Below are positions 12,916 through 26,211 of a stretch of 64,000 nucleotides of DNA, piece after piece. Origin of the DNA: Camarhynchus parvulus (lineage: Eukaryota; Chordata; Aves; Passeriformes; Thraupidae); contig NC_044577.1 of assembly GCF_901933205.1 (NCBI RefSeq), forward strand, positions 3,979,321-4,043,320, in the 5' to 3' direction. The position numbers and the translations under genes are program-made. Within the stretch, counting starts at the first letter, position 1, and each line of letters starts with the position of its first letter. The notes under the pieces were generated by a model. It was not told where the DNA came from. It saw only the letters and a list, made by a program, of their open reading frames with translations, and ran no database searches.

Positions 12916-15172
12916 CGCCATTCAGCCAAACCTCTCCATTAGGATTTGCTCCTGCAGCAAGGTCCCTGCTGGCATCACTTGTGCTCAAGCTGCTGCCACA
13001 AACAACACCTTTTGTGGCTTGGACAAGTCACCGTGGAGGCAGGAGTGACAAGTTCTGCTCCTCCGCTTGGAGTGTCTCACATGTTCCATCCTGCCTGGGA
13101 CCCATTTCTTCCCGGAGTTCATTAAAAAACATGTGGGAAAAGTGGCAGTGAGTGGCACTACAGGCACTTAGCTGGAGTAGTGAAGCATTACAAGTTAGAG
13201 TTGCTCTTGTTTATTAATTGGCTTTTTTTTTTTCCTTTCTGAAATATAAAAATTTCTGTTGGTGAGAGAGCAGCAAGCAGGTAGTATGATGTAACGACAG
13301 GGCTGGTAACAAGCTCAGGAGCCCACACACATTAACACACAGAAAATCACAAAATCTTTTGGCACTCTTCAGAAACAAAGTGTTCTTTGGGTTTGGGGTT
13401 TTTTTTGCTAATTTGTGCCCCAGGGGTGAAGCTCCCAAATGTACTCTTGCAAGTGTTAGTTCCACATCCATTGAAATTCCATTACAGAATTTCCCTTTGC
13501 AGAAGTAACATTTGGATTAAATGTTACCTCTGCAATTCTGGTTTTAGTCCTTCTGGTGCCATGACATCTATCCTGCACATTGCACTCCATGTGTGATGTG
13601 TCTTTTGAAAATATATTGGGGTTTTCATCTACCAGAGCCCTGAAGTGCATTAAAAAAGCTTTTTGAAGAGCTCAGGAGCAACAGGAATGCGTTTGTTGTG
13701 CTTAGGGGTTTTGTTAGTCCATGTGAAGCAGTTTTCTTTGAACAAGTGACCTTTCTCTTGGTGGTTCCACTGTGCCATGCTGGCTGTCCGGCTAACTCAG
13801 AGACAGGGTGGGCTCTTCTTCAGGATGAGGAGTCTTGCAGAGAGACCTGAGCTACCAGGGACCAAAAAGCTGCTTTAGGACATGTGTGGTGACGCTCACA
13901 TTCATGCATAGATTTTGAAATGCTAAGGTGACGTTACTGTGGAAGGGAAGATGCCCTTTAGCACTGTAGGTGGGCATGAATTTGGCTATTTTGGTTCTGT
14001 ACCCCACAATTCCAAAGCAGACTGTTATCTGATGAGAGCAGCCCTTTACTGAAAGCAGTGGAGTAATGTTTGACATCTGTGGTAGCCACTGCTTTTCTAT
14101 TGCTGGCTTGACCATTTTTTATTTTCTTCTTTGATTATCAGGCCTGGCTTTGATCCTCAGGAGCCTCCTGCCCATCTCCCACTCCTCAAACTAGCTAATC
14201 TTAGCCTCCGCCACTTTTTCAGTAAAGATAGTGCTGCTTCAGTTTCCAGCTCTGCTCTCCTTTGGCTTTAGCACCTCCTACCCTTTAGGCACATTTGTTT
14301 TCATCTCTTGATCTCTGTCATGGAACAGTCCTGGTTGTTGCAATAGTTCAGAGGTGGTTTTGATCTGTCAGTCCAACATCTTTCTAAGTTAAAATCATAA
14401 CCTGCAATATATTGCAGTTACTCTTTCTGTGAGAAATAAAGCATTTGGGGGTGTACCTAAAGAAGGACTGCCCTTATGGTTTAGAGTGATTAAAGCAAAC
14501 CTGAAGCATTCTTTGTATCAAATCAGCTCTTGTAATTCTCCTTCGATCACACTGCCAGATTTTTCTTTTATTAATTCGAAGCAATTTTTTCTCCCTTCTT
14601 AACTCCTCCACCTTTTTTATTTTCAAAGCTTTGCTTATGTCCAAGCTTCTGCTCAAACCTCCTTCTAATTGGTGGTGATCCACAGGTGGTCATAATCTGG
14701 AAAATGCTCTTATTGCTTTGCATTCTTTTAATTATTAATATTTCAGTTGCTAATATTCAATAGCATCTCATTATGCAAAGCCTGAAGAGCCACAGCTTTA
14801 GAAGGGTCCAAAGCACCAGAGTTTTCTTCTGAGGAGATAAAAATTTGTGGTATTTACTGTCAATAAACTTGTATCAGCAAGGGGGCAGAAAAGCAGAAAA
14901 TTGCAGATATGTGAAGAGCTTACAGAATAAAGAATTAGTTAATTATTTTTCTAAGATGGGTAGGACAGTGTAAAATCCACAGTTAACAGTAATCAGGGTG
15001 GCTCATTCCACGTTTGCTTTCTTAACACTTAAAAAGAATAATATTTTTTAAAATTGAAAGCAGGACACAAACTGATTCTATTGGTTTCATGTAGAAGAGA
15101 GAACCAAAAAGTGATGAGCTCAGCTGTTTTCTGCTGCTTAATTCCTGCACTCAAGATTTAATGGACATGATA
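12916..15172. other. unique-looking intron, no gene
   Basis: No exon or repeat is recognised. The interval contains short A/T runs (for example 13222-13231) and AT-rich sequence toward 14700-15060. Confidence 0.5.
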
Positions 15173-15383
15173 GAAAAAGTTCTGCGCAGAGAGGCTGATG
15201 GGGCATTGGAACTGGCTGCCAGGGAGGTGGTGCAGTCACTGTCCCTGGAGGTGTTTGAGGACAGCCTGGACGTAGCACTCAGTGCCATGGTCTGGTTGAC
15301 AGGTTGGTGTTGGGGCATATCTTGGACTCAGTGACCTCAAAGGTCTTTTCCAACCCATCTGATTGTTTGATTCTGTGATTCAG
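15173..15383 (+). mobile_element. CR1 LINE, 3'-end fragment (plus orientation)
   Basis: This contains the hallmark 3' end of avian CR1: 'ggaactggctgcc' then 'agggaggtgg', then 'tccctggaggtgttt', 'ctcaaaggtcttttccaacc', ending in the short octamer-like repeat 'gattgtttgattctgtgatt'. It is 5'-truncated and lacks coding sequence for its reverse transcriptase, as is usual for CR1 copies. Confidence 0.95.
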
Positions 15384-18300
15384 GCCTCACTGGGGCTCTC
15401 TGAATCACAACATTGCCTAAATGTTCTAAACTCTGAAGCAAGCAGCATCCAGCCCAGGAGGTAATTTGGGTAGTGAGGAGAAAAGCATGATACTCATCAA
15501 GTGAAAAAGGTGCTGAGGAAAGAAAGTGACCATGCTTTTATCCACAGCAATAAATCCCCCAGCTCTGGATCCTTATTATCTGCAAAGGCTGCTGGTGACA
15601 GGGTTGTGATGCCCAGCACCAGTTGGCCTGTGGCTCCACAGTAGCTGCAACAGGGATCCTAATTGTTTTTTGACAAATCCTTAGGAAGGCTGCCAGAAGT
15701 CTTCTGGCACGCACTAACGACTGGTTTATGGTTCTGCACAAATGTCCAAACTCCTGATAGAGGTTAAATGTACTGCATTAGCAATTGTATTCTATTTGAT
15801 TATGTCATAGGAACAGAGATGTGATGATTTAGCGATTCGCTTGGGAGCAGTTTGAAAATATTGCAGACTTGACAGATGGCAAAAAGATAGCTTAGCAATG
15901 TTGCATTATTCCTGTAGTGTTTTAGTTGCTAACACCTGTGCTCGTTCCATGTTAAAACAAAAGCACTAGACCAGCACTTGGCATGGCTCTTTGTTGCGGA
16001 TTATCAAAGACACGGTTTCTCACCTGGGAAGGCCTTACCTTCATTTCCGTACTAGAAATCACAACGTTGTCTTTCCCTAACAAACCAGCAGTGCAAGCAG
16101 GACATTCAGCTCCACTGAGTTCAAAGTGCCAGAGGAGCCCAAGTGCTGCTTGGTTTCTTTGTACTCCACACAGGAGCTGAAATGAAAATGTGGGCGGTGG
16201 CACACCAAGCCAGTTTGTCTCACAGCCCCTGCTCAGAACAGGCCTTCGTGCACCTTTTGATGTGCAAGGCTTTGAAGATGTTCTAGGGGAACAGGTAGTC
16301 ACAAAGCCACTTGCTTTCATGCAGGATCTCACCACACAAGAGTACTAAATATGCAAGTCTCATTACAAACAGCCTTAAGGTAAAGAAACAAGGAATGGTG
16401 AGATCCCAAACTGGCCCCAGTACAACCAGGACAGAAGAGAGGCTGGCGCACTGCTCTCAGCAGGCTGGCTGGTGGTCCTGCTCCAAGTAAGAGATATTTC
16501 AGGGCAACAGAGTCCTTTGGATGAGAATCACCTGCCATGGGCTCACTCTTGGTCTTTTGTGCCCACGTGGCTCAGCCTGGTGCCCAAAGCAAGGAGGGGA
16601 AGAGGCAGGGTTAAAACTATCCCCACACTTTTGTTCAAAGATTTCTCTCTTTCTGGGACCCCTTACCTCCCTGTCCAGTGCAGCTGTGTACACCACAGGC
16701 AGAAAAGGGGCCTGAGAGAGCATGGTCCAGCCCCCACAACCACCTGTGAGCCTTCAAACTCTTCATTCTTGCATGTAGAACTGGACAAAACTCTTGGGAG
16801 AGTCCCATTTCTAAATCTACCAACGTCCATAACCTGGGGCACCACATCTGCTATGTCATATTGTGAGATGTGTCATTCATCTTTTTCTTGATATTTGCAC
16901 TTAGTCTTGGTTTTGACAAAAGAAACATTTTCTTTTCTCCCACCTACAGATGTTTTTGTACCCTTTGCCTCCCTTTTTAAATTCTTTCCTCCTTCCATCA
17001 TATGAGGCAATGTTTGTAGTCTTTTCATTCTAAAAAATAAGCCCAAAAATGAAAAAAAACCCAAAAAACCATGGTTTGACAAAATTTGTGTTATTCATCA
17101 GGCCAAGCATATTTTATCCATTAAGGAAGAAAATAACTTTCACATGGTGACTTGCAAGCTTCTGTGGGATGATGGAACAAGCAGTTTCAGATATGGTAAA
17201 ATCATCCATGTGGAAAACCAAACTGTTAAATGTTCCAAACAAGAGAGCTTTTCAAACCCTGGCACAGGGACCAGTAAATATCCAGTAATTCTGTGACCAC
17301 CAGTTGTTTGACTGAAGGCAGAGATAATCAACCTGTTGCCTTAAAGGGCCATTGTGTCACACAGGCTCTGATGAAGATATTCTCTATTATTTGAACAGCA
17401 GCTGCTTACCAAGGGACTGAAATAAAATCAGCATTGGTGGGAATTTCTGAAGCTGCTGAGCTGATATCTTGGAATCACAGAGGAGCTGAAGCTGCTCCAG
17501 CCCCCAAGTCCAGTGAGCTAAAGCATGGTCAGGGCACACAGGGAGCTGTGCCAGGCACTGCAGGGTGCTGGGTGAGGGTCCCCCACAGCTCCAGCAGAAG
17601 GACAGGACAGCCCTCTGTTCTGTCTTCATCCTGGCTGCCCAAAACTCCCAAGGAAAGATTCCAGCAGCAAGACAGCACAGCCTCTGTTCTATCTTCATCC
17701 TGGTTGCCCAAAACTCCCAAGGAAAGGTGGCTCAGCCAAGTCTTGTGGCAAGTGGTGGAGAGAAAGGGTTTGTAGAAGCTATACCCATTGTCTTTTCAAG
17801 AGCTTGTTGGGGAGGAAGATTCAGGAGCCTGGAGGGAAAGGTGCTGTGAATTCAGTGTTGTGTTGACAGTCAGACAACCCCTGTGAGCTGTGGTGGGAAG
17901 ATGGAAGGGGTCCGCTCTAGGGTGTGTTTGATGGGCTCTGGGGAAAATGGAGCTTTCCTGCCTTTTTGTTCTTGTGCATATACCTTATGTTCTGAAAGGC
18001 TGTGGTGACAGGAAGTGGGAGGTGATAACTCTAAAGGTGTTTTGAATAATGATGGGGTGTTACATGGTTTTCAGAGAAGAATGGCTCAGTCTCCTTTTCT
18101 GCCTGGCGTTTCAGTGAAGGGGTGCCGGGGGATTAATCCGACGTGACTCCTCTGGAGGAGATGTGCTTACACTGCTAACTGCAGGCTGGCTGGAGTTGTG
18201 TCTGCAGCCTTTGGCAGCTCTGTGTGAGTTTGCTCTGCTCGTGCCTACAGCTGAGGCTGAGCTGTCTCTGCTCAGTAACACCCTATGTCAGAATGCATTA

Positions 18301-21300
18301 GCCCTGGTCTAGCACTCACTGAAGCACATACAGATTTCTTGGGGGACTTGGATAAAGCTTGCTCATCTGTGTGAGAGTAGTATCTGTTTAGAAAGGTACC
18401 TAACTAGCTCCAAGTGAGTCAGCTCAGCCACCAAGCACAGTAAACTGCCCCACTTGGAATGCCTGTGTGTGTGACAGCTTGCCAGCCCACAGCATCCACG
18501 AGCTGGTCCCTTCTCCTTTGGGCACCAGCCCTCAGGAGAAGTGGGGCTTTCTCTGCCTGGGGACCAAGGAATCTTTTCTGATGTTGTGTGACAGAGCACA
18601 AGCTTTGGTTTGCACATCACTGCTCTCTGCAGATGCCTGAGATGGGCATTTGGGGGAGGGGGTTCAGTGTTCTGTGTTTTGCTGGGTGTGTTTGAGAGGC
18701 TCCGTGGTCACAGGTTAAGGCCTTGCATTGTGCATTCATAGGCTCTGGCTGTGGTGTTCCCACAGCCACTCTGTCCCACTTCCCTTTGTGTCTCCATGCC
18801 TTTATTTCACCTGCCTTGTCCATCCTCTATACCACCTGCCCAGGGCAGAGGCAGTCATGCATACTCTGTGTACAGGAATTCTTTATGGAACGCAGAGGAG
18901 GTGATTTTATGCTATCATTGATAATAAACAACATCACAAGATAGCAACAAATTGATTTTTTTAATCATTTCATCTTCTTCCCCTACTATTACAAGGGATT
19001 ATTCTGTCTGTTAACCTTTCAAGCTATGGTGCTAATTTGCTTTATTGCTTAAAACCCAATGTGAATTCCCCTCAGGCTGTTCCAGAAATTGCTTGCTTTG
19101 TTATCAAAGGATCAACAATTCACTGAAGACATCTGCTTTTTTTTTTTTTCCCCCTCAAGCTGTTTTAAGAAGTATATAGACATGTGTACAAGGAAGAACT
19201 ATTGAAATAGTTTAGAAATTACTGCCTCTCCTGTAGCAAGCTGTTCATGGTGCTGTGCAACAGTTGTACCATCCCAAAATGCTCACTCATCCCTGGAATG
19301 GTGCATTGTCCCAGCACCCAATACAAATCTTGGCACAGAGACTTAAGATTTGTATTTTTTTCCCTTTCGTACTATCAACTGAGCAGACCCAAGGAAAAGG
19401 TGAAAAGGTGCTGAGGAGATTTCCAGATTTCCAACCAACCTGGGTTGGTTGGTGGATTTAGTGCTGGCACATGTGAGCAGACTAATGCTCACTGTAACTC
19501 CTCTCCTCATGGCTTTCATCACACAGATGAGAAGGACTAACAGCACAACCGTGAAACAAGGAATAATAAATTCATTTGCAGACTGCTGGCTGGGGTGTGG
19601 AAGTGCCTGCTGCAGTCAGGGGTGCAGCAGGCACCAGTAATGTTGGTGCTTTCACCTCCATAGTGCTCTTCCAAGCATGAATCTGCTGCAACTCCCCACT
19701 GGCAGCGATGCATTGCCTTGAAAATCAGGCACTTCTTTCCAGCACTGTGTAACAACAGAACAGGGAAGGACACAGGAAGAAACCTAGTCTGAGCTGTGTT
19801 GACTGTTTCTATGCTCATTTACTGCTCATCCTTCGTGACTTAAGCTTTTGCATTTGCTTGAGTTTAAGCTCAGACAGTGCCCCTTTGACTGAAGCTGGGG
19901 TTTGGGTACAAGCTATTCTTCCTGTCTTTAGATTTATGTTAGACATAAGAGTTTTTCTATGAAATCCTACCCAGGGTTCACTGAAGACATGTTGTAATTA
20001 GTTCATTTGTTTGACATGATACTTTGAAACGACCTTCTATGAGAGCAGCAGTGTGCAATTGTCACCTGCTCAGGTCTGCTTTGGTTGTGTTGCTCTTCTC
20101 TTTGTTCTCACTCGTCATTATGGTTTAATTGGAATTCAGCAACGACCCTGACGGAAATGGAGAGAAGGATTCAGGCAGGAGAAAGCAAGGAATGTGAAAA
20201 TGAAGCATAGTATAAAGGAAGCTTTTGTAAATTGGATGCCACAGAAGGTGAAATCTAAGCAAGTTGTGTTTCCTGAGAGCATCTGATTTCGTTCATCTGC
20301 TTACTGAACTTAACGAGTACAACTGTTATTAAAACCAAGGCTATTTTCCATGACCCATATTGTCTATCTAAAACCTCTGAGTCCTGTAAACATCTCTGCC
20401 AGGGAAATGAGGCTGTTGGAGTCCAGCTTCTGAGAGCATGGCAGAATCACTTTTCCCACCCGGACTTTATGGCCAGAACAACTCATCTGACTTTACTGCT
20501 ACTCTCCTGCTTCTCATTCAGTGCCTTTGGCTGGCAGGGAATTAAGCTAACCCTTATCTCCCTGAAAAATTTAATAAAGCTTTGAAATCCTTTGTGCTAT
20601 ACAAGTGATCCACCAACCTAATCGAAAAGCCCTAATGAGATCTTCATGTTTCTGACAGACTACTTTACATATGGTTTTCCAAAGTCTATAACCTTCTTCA
20701 GTTAAATTCATGAGATATTTTAATTTTTTAATTAAAAAAAAAATCACTATTTTTGCAAGGAAATTTTTAGAAGTATTTTCCTGTGTCTATAAACCAGGAA
20801 TAGCCCTTGCCATGTGTGACAGTAATAACCTAGCAGCTGAAAAAGCTAAAATTTTCATCATGGGCAAGGAACTCAGGCTCTGAGCTATTGGTTTTAGCTA
20901 TATGGAACCAGTTTATCAAAGAACTCTTTCTATATTTAGCAGATTTTATATATATTCTGTTTTACCCTTATAAACCTGCAGGAATAAATATATATATACA
21001 CATTTAATACAAATTTTTCCTGCATTTTGCTTGCACTGCTGCTGATCACTAATACATCTGCGTTGGAAAGCAAACATTCTCCATCTTCTCTATGTATGGT
21101 TTCAGCTATGAAATCAGAAAAGTGGTTTTAATATGCTCATTGTAGAGCTATTTGCTTGGAAACCTAAGTTCTCCTTCTGATTCAGGGTCTTTGCAAACAA
21201 AAGGAAAAGAAAAACAGAAGAGAATTACACAACAGCAGTAGTTTCTTTAACTGCAAGCAATGTACCAATTATTCCATCTGGCTACGTTGACGCCTTCTTA

Positions 21301-22253
21301 TGGTTTATTGCTCATTTGGAAATGATAGTCACAATTCCCTTGTGCAGAATGCTCTCATCCTTCTCATCGGAAGAGCTGACAAGAAAGCCCAGATCTCACA
21401 GGGCTTCAGGGCAGCTCTGGGCTGGCTCCTGTATGTCCCTTCTCTGCAGCCAGGAGAGAAATGTGTCTGGGACTAGTGTACCACTGTGGCCCCTGCATCC
21501 CCAAAAATTGTCAGTGCCATCAAATCAAAATTTTATGTAGATTCAGGCTGATGTTGATGGATTTCTTTCATTTAATTGAGGGATTTGAATCATTGACAAA
21601 AAATACTCTAAATTAAGGAAATAAACATCACCCAAAATTACCTTTATTTTCAAATAAGTTCTTCTAGTAGATGGAATGGAAATGCCCATACTCTCAATTC
21701 AATACTTGGTATCCTTATCTCAAAAAGAATTTTTTCAAAATTGATCTTCTTGTTGGCTTTAACTCCATTAATATGTATTTTTGGGAAAACTCTGAAAGCT
21801 TCAGAAATCTCTCTTCCAATATTCCCAGTTGGTGGTGAGTTGCGGTAGACAGCCCAGGAAGAGAAAAGCAGTTGTCTCAGCTGGAAGAGGGTGCATCAGA
21901 GGGCCTCTGAGGAGTTGAAAATCTGACTCTAGAGTTGTTGAAGACCCTTGAAGGACACCAAGAGCCTTTAAGGATGCGGATGCCCTCTGCCTGCAAACTG
22001 GAGAGGGGAACACTGCTGGAATGGAAGCAGGTTGGTGCTCAGACACAGCTGCTTCACACAGATCCCACTCCCTTCCACACTGCCAAGCTCTGGTATTCCA
22101 GACACTGGATTGTGACAGCTGTCAGTCCAACTCAGCTGAGTGTCAACTCGCAAAATGCCACTGTACACTGCTGCCTGTAGCAGTACAGAACTGTGATGAA
22201 TTTTCATAAAAGACAGCAAATTTAAAGCATCTCACAGAAAAGAAGAAATGGGA
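15384..22253. other. intron with one local tandem duplication, no gene
   Basis: Apart from the 70 bp duplication at 17590-17726 I recognise no repeat family. A poly-T run lies at 19138-19150, an A/T run near 20722-20742, and a short TA-rich stretch at 20945-21000. The frames at 15952-16335 (-) and 16472-16891 (+) have no recognisable motif. Confidence 0.5.
17590..17726. repeat. two-copy tandem duplication, 70 bp period
   Basis: Copies at 17590-17657 and 17660-17726 share 'tccagcag', 'cctctgttct', 'tcttcatcctgg' and 'aaaactcccaaggaaag', with a few substitutions and small indels. This is a local duplication, not a known transposon. Confidence 0.9.
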
Positions 22254-22702
22254 TGATGCCTTGTGAAGACTGACCTAGAACAGAGGCCAGACAGAGTTAA
22301 AGAATAAAGTAGGGATTTATTAAAAAGGCCTCAATGGATCCACCTTGGGCAGCACAAGACCCCAGCCAGGGCTACACCCAAGATGAACCAAAATGGTCAC
22401 AAAATGCACGACCGGTCATGGGGTCTCTCACTTTTATAAGTTCTGGTTCATTTGCATATTGGAGTTAATTGTCCAGTTATAGCTTTAGGTTATGAAGTCC
22501 CATCCTTCTTATTTTTCTCTTAATTCTGCCATTGTTTATGCTCTTGGGCCTGAGATTTGGATCATTTGTCCTTGGTTCCCAGCTAGAGAAAGAATTGTTT
22601 TGTCTCCCTGCTCTGTGAAGAGAGCTCACCATCCCCTCATATGAAGCTCAGACTAAAGCAGTACAGAATCTGTAAACTATAAAAGTAACACCTGAGGCAT
22701 CA
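22254..22702 (-). mobile_element. ERV solo LTR, family A copy 2 (with target-site duplication)
   Basis: This 449 bp copy has the inverted termini TGATGCC...GGCATCA. On the minus strand TATAAAA (22432-22438) is followed by AATAAA (22316-22321), so the U3-R-U5 order is clear and the element is antisense to ERBB4. GGGA flanks both sides (22250-22253 and 22703-22706), a 4 bp target-site duplication. With no internal region it is a solo LTR, the usual product of recombination between the two LTRs of a provirus. Confidence 0.9.
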
Positions 22703-22983
22703 GGGAGGGCAGTGTATGGAGTTATGAAGGCTTGGTTTGTTATTGCCTCTGGACCATGGAGCAACCCAAATGATCATGGAATTCTTCATGCATTTGCAGG
22801 GGGAATCCCACTCCTGCTCTGCTTGATGCTGTCCAAGCCAGTCCTGAAAACAGGAGTGGGGGGAGCAAAGGGGATCTGTTACTGCCCCTTACCCCCAAGA
22901 AACATCCACTGGGTTTGAAAATTTCCAGAGAGCTCTGGTGCAAAACAAGGTGATTAAATTTCAGCACTCCTTTAACACTGCAA

Positions 22984-22994
22984 GGGGGGGGGGG
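22984..22994. repeat. poly-G run
   Basis: Eleven consecutive G, a site prone to sequencing length errors. Confidence 0.9.
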
Positions 22995-25900
22995 AAAGCT
23001 CACAGAGAGGTGAAGGCAGACACATGGATTTGCTTTGGAAATGGAATTCAAGAAGGAACTCACTTGACAACTACTTATTAAAGCCATAACTGTGGAATCT
23101 TCAATTCTGAAATCAGCCTCCCTGCTCCAGTGGAAATGTCTTTGCTCCCTGTCTTATTTGTCCTTCCTTATGTCTCCACAGGAGTGGTCTTGTGCAGGAA
23201 ATTCTAACAAGCTCTCTCCCACCATGTTTTGTGTATGTTTTGGGCAAAAAGGACTTTAGCCTAGGGATCAGATGATTTACAGAGTGGAAAAATACTGCTT
23301 TATAATAAAAGGAGGATATTGAATAAACCCCAGATTTAATACCCGACCTAAGAGAACACCCTGATGAATGTAATTGCATTTTAAGCATTCTGATTGAATT
23401 TTTGATCCATATTGCATTTGTTTTGCTTGTGAATCTTTTATGGGGGGAAAAAAGTGTCTGGAGATTAAAGGATTACCGAGTTCTTAAGAAGCCAAGGCAG
23501 CTGCTAAAGCATCTGAATATTCTTGCTGAAATTTGGTGGGAAACCTATATTAATACTTTTTATTCTAGCAAGCCCAAAAAGCCCAGGGGAAGGGGGATGA
23601 AGGAGAAGAGCTGTAAGGGACAATTGCTTCTACAGGTGAACAAACTGCAGGGTATTAGCAAGAGCTGGAACAAAACAGTGCTGTAATTGAAATAAGAACT
23701 CATCTGAAATGATTATGGAGGAGGATGAGGCTTTTCTTTTTTTCTCTCTAATTTTCTGATGAGGTGGAAAGAGTGAGCAGTACGCTCAGTTTATAAGAGT
23801 TACTCATTTCTGATCTCTCTTACTGGCAGGGAGTGTGGGCAAAGTGCTGCAGCCTTTAACCCCTGAAGTAAGGCTCCTCCTGCAGGAGACATGGAGGCAA
23901 CAAATGTGTTTTAAAAAGTGGTTTTAGCAGGAGAAAAAGCTCCAGCAGGCACCTTCAACACAGAGTGTAAGTGACAGATTTACCCAGAGGATGTGATTAA
24001 AGTCTTTTAGGGTCAGAGTGTGTCTTCAGGCAGGCAGAGGGCAAAGTGGCTTTGCTTTATATATACGCACAGAGCTATGGGGAGCTGTGAAACTCTGGCT
24101 GTGCAAAACACCCCTAATTATCAGGGCCAAATGGCCACTGCATGTGCATGTAAAACAAAGCAAATATGCCACGTTGATTTGGCTGCTCACAGGAGCAAAG
24201 TCATCATCTCCCAAGGACAGCTAAAACCCTACCAAGCACGGTGAGATCCAGGGAGGCCTTCCAGGCTTTACTGGGCTCTCCCAAATCTACAGTGTGTTTT
24301 AGCAAATGCTGGCTGCCTCTTGAAAGCTGCTTCTAGCTGAACAAAACCACAAAGCAAATCTTAAGAAGTCTGATCAGGGCACACGATAAGCAAAAGGCAA
24401 ACTCAGCAGTGCTGATGGGGAATGACTTTTGGCTGGTGGTTTTTGATCTATGAGAGCAAGAGATCACCACGTCTGTTGCAGCTGAATTTGTTAACAAAGT
24501 AAAATGTCATGGTTTTGTTGCTCTGAAATGATGCAAGCAGTATTATTTTTAGTGTTCCAAAACTGTAGGTTTCATATTTTATTGGTAGCACCGCTTTAAA
24601 ATATGCTTAGCATAATTTCTGTGCCAGTCAAAGCTTCACAAAACATTGAAAGTGAGGACAGAACTAAGGAGCTGAACAACAAAAGGAGCATTGGAAAAAA
24701 ATGCCTAGGGAAAGAACTTCTTAATTTCTTCTGTCTGGTGCTTTTGATTATACACACAACGTGGGGCTGGGGGGAGGCTTTTTCTCCAAGTCTGGAGTAG
24801 GTGGATGAGGTTTGCAGATATTTCTAAATGCCAAACTTTCCAAATCAATTGGAGGCGGGTAAATCCCCTGAGAACATTGTAAAGTCCCAAGTGGTTTTGT
24901 TCCGGAAAAGAAACCCCTTAGGCATGAGGACAGGGGTAAAAATCTTCATTAGACATAGAGAGCAGTGAAACATTTCAAGAGGAAAACTGATGCCTTGGTG
25001 AACCTCTGGCTTGGTTTAAAACCAACCTAAAGTAAAGCATTTTGAGTCTTGTGCAGAGTTCACATTGGGCAAAACCTGTGACCAGAGTTGCAGCTTCATG
25101 TCTATTCCACCTTTTTTTTTTCCCTTGAAAATCCTGTGAGGTGTTTAGGGTTGAAGTTTGGGCTGCGTAGTGAAGATATCTGAAGTAGTCATTCCATATA
25201 CACTTGCCTTTGGGCAAATTTTATATTCCCAGGCACATTATTTAGGCTTGTTTGTCATTTTCTGGCAGCAGAAAGATAGACATGCCCTGAAAAATGGAAC
25301 AGCCTGCTTTGGTCGTAACTGGAGTCTGAAATTCTCAAATCATGCAGCACTCTTGGTTTTGGTTAACTGTCCAAGCCAAGTGCAGGAATTTAAAAAGTCT
25401 TTCTGTGTGTGCTGGGAATGTGTTTCAGGTGTGCTTATGCCTACCCAGATCACTTGGGTTTGACAAAGTGCACTGGCACTTGGATTTTTTCCTTTTATCT
25501 ATGTAGAGCTGACAATGCTGGGTGCCTTTAAAACTCCTCACAGCAAACCCTGCACCAAATGGCAGGAGTAAAAGGCCTGGCTGTTGTGCCAGTCTCACCC
25601 ACAGCTGTGATGGCCTAAGAGCTGCCACCTTCTAATCCCATTTCTGCCATCGCAGCCCTCTTGGTTCCCACTGGATGTGCAGGAGGATCCAGTTCCAGCA
25701 GCAGTCTGGGTGCATTTATGGTCTTCTTTTTTGAGGTTGTTGGTGGATGGAAGCAATCAGCTCTGAAAACTTTGCTGTCACATGTAAAGGACTACAACTG
25801 AGTGGGAAAAATGTTATTCCGTCTATTCCAGGGCCAGTGGGAACACCTGGACAAACCCCTCTAGCCTCCTGCACAAGTCTTTCCTATGGCCAAATGGGGC

Positions 25901-26194
25901 AAAGGTTTTAAAAGAAGGAAAAAAGGTTATAGAAAAAAGCGATAGTTTCTTTAATTACTTTTTTTCTTCCCCATTATACATCCTTCCAACAAAGGGCTGA
26001 AGCTGTCTTGTTTTTACTGACCAGTCTGCAAAGATAAGGCAGTGTGAAGTCAAAGCTCTACAAGTCATTGGGAATGCAACTGAGAATAGCCACAGTCCTC
26101 TGCTGGCTCTAATAATTCCTAGTTGGATTTGCTTGTGTCTGTCATTGCTTTGCTTATGATTATAATGCTTATGGAAATGGAGCTTAGCATCTTC

Positions 26195-26211
26195 TTTTTT
26201 TTTTTTTTTTT
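26195..26211. repeat. poly-T run
   Basis: An uninterrupted run of about 17 T. No retroposed gene sequence is attached that I can recognise. Confidence 0.9.
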
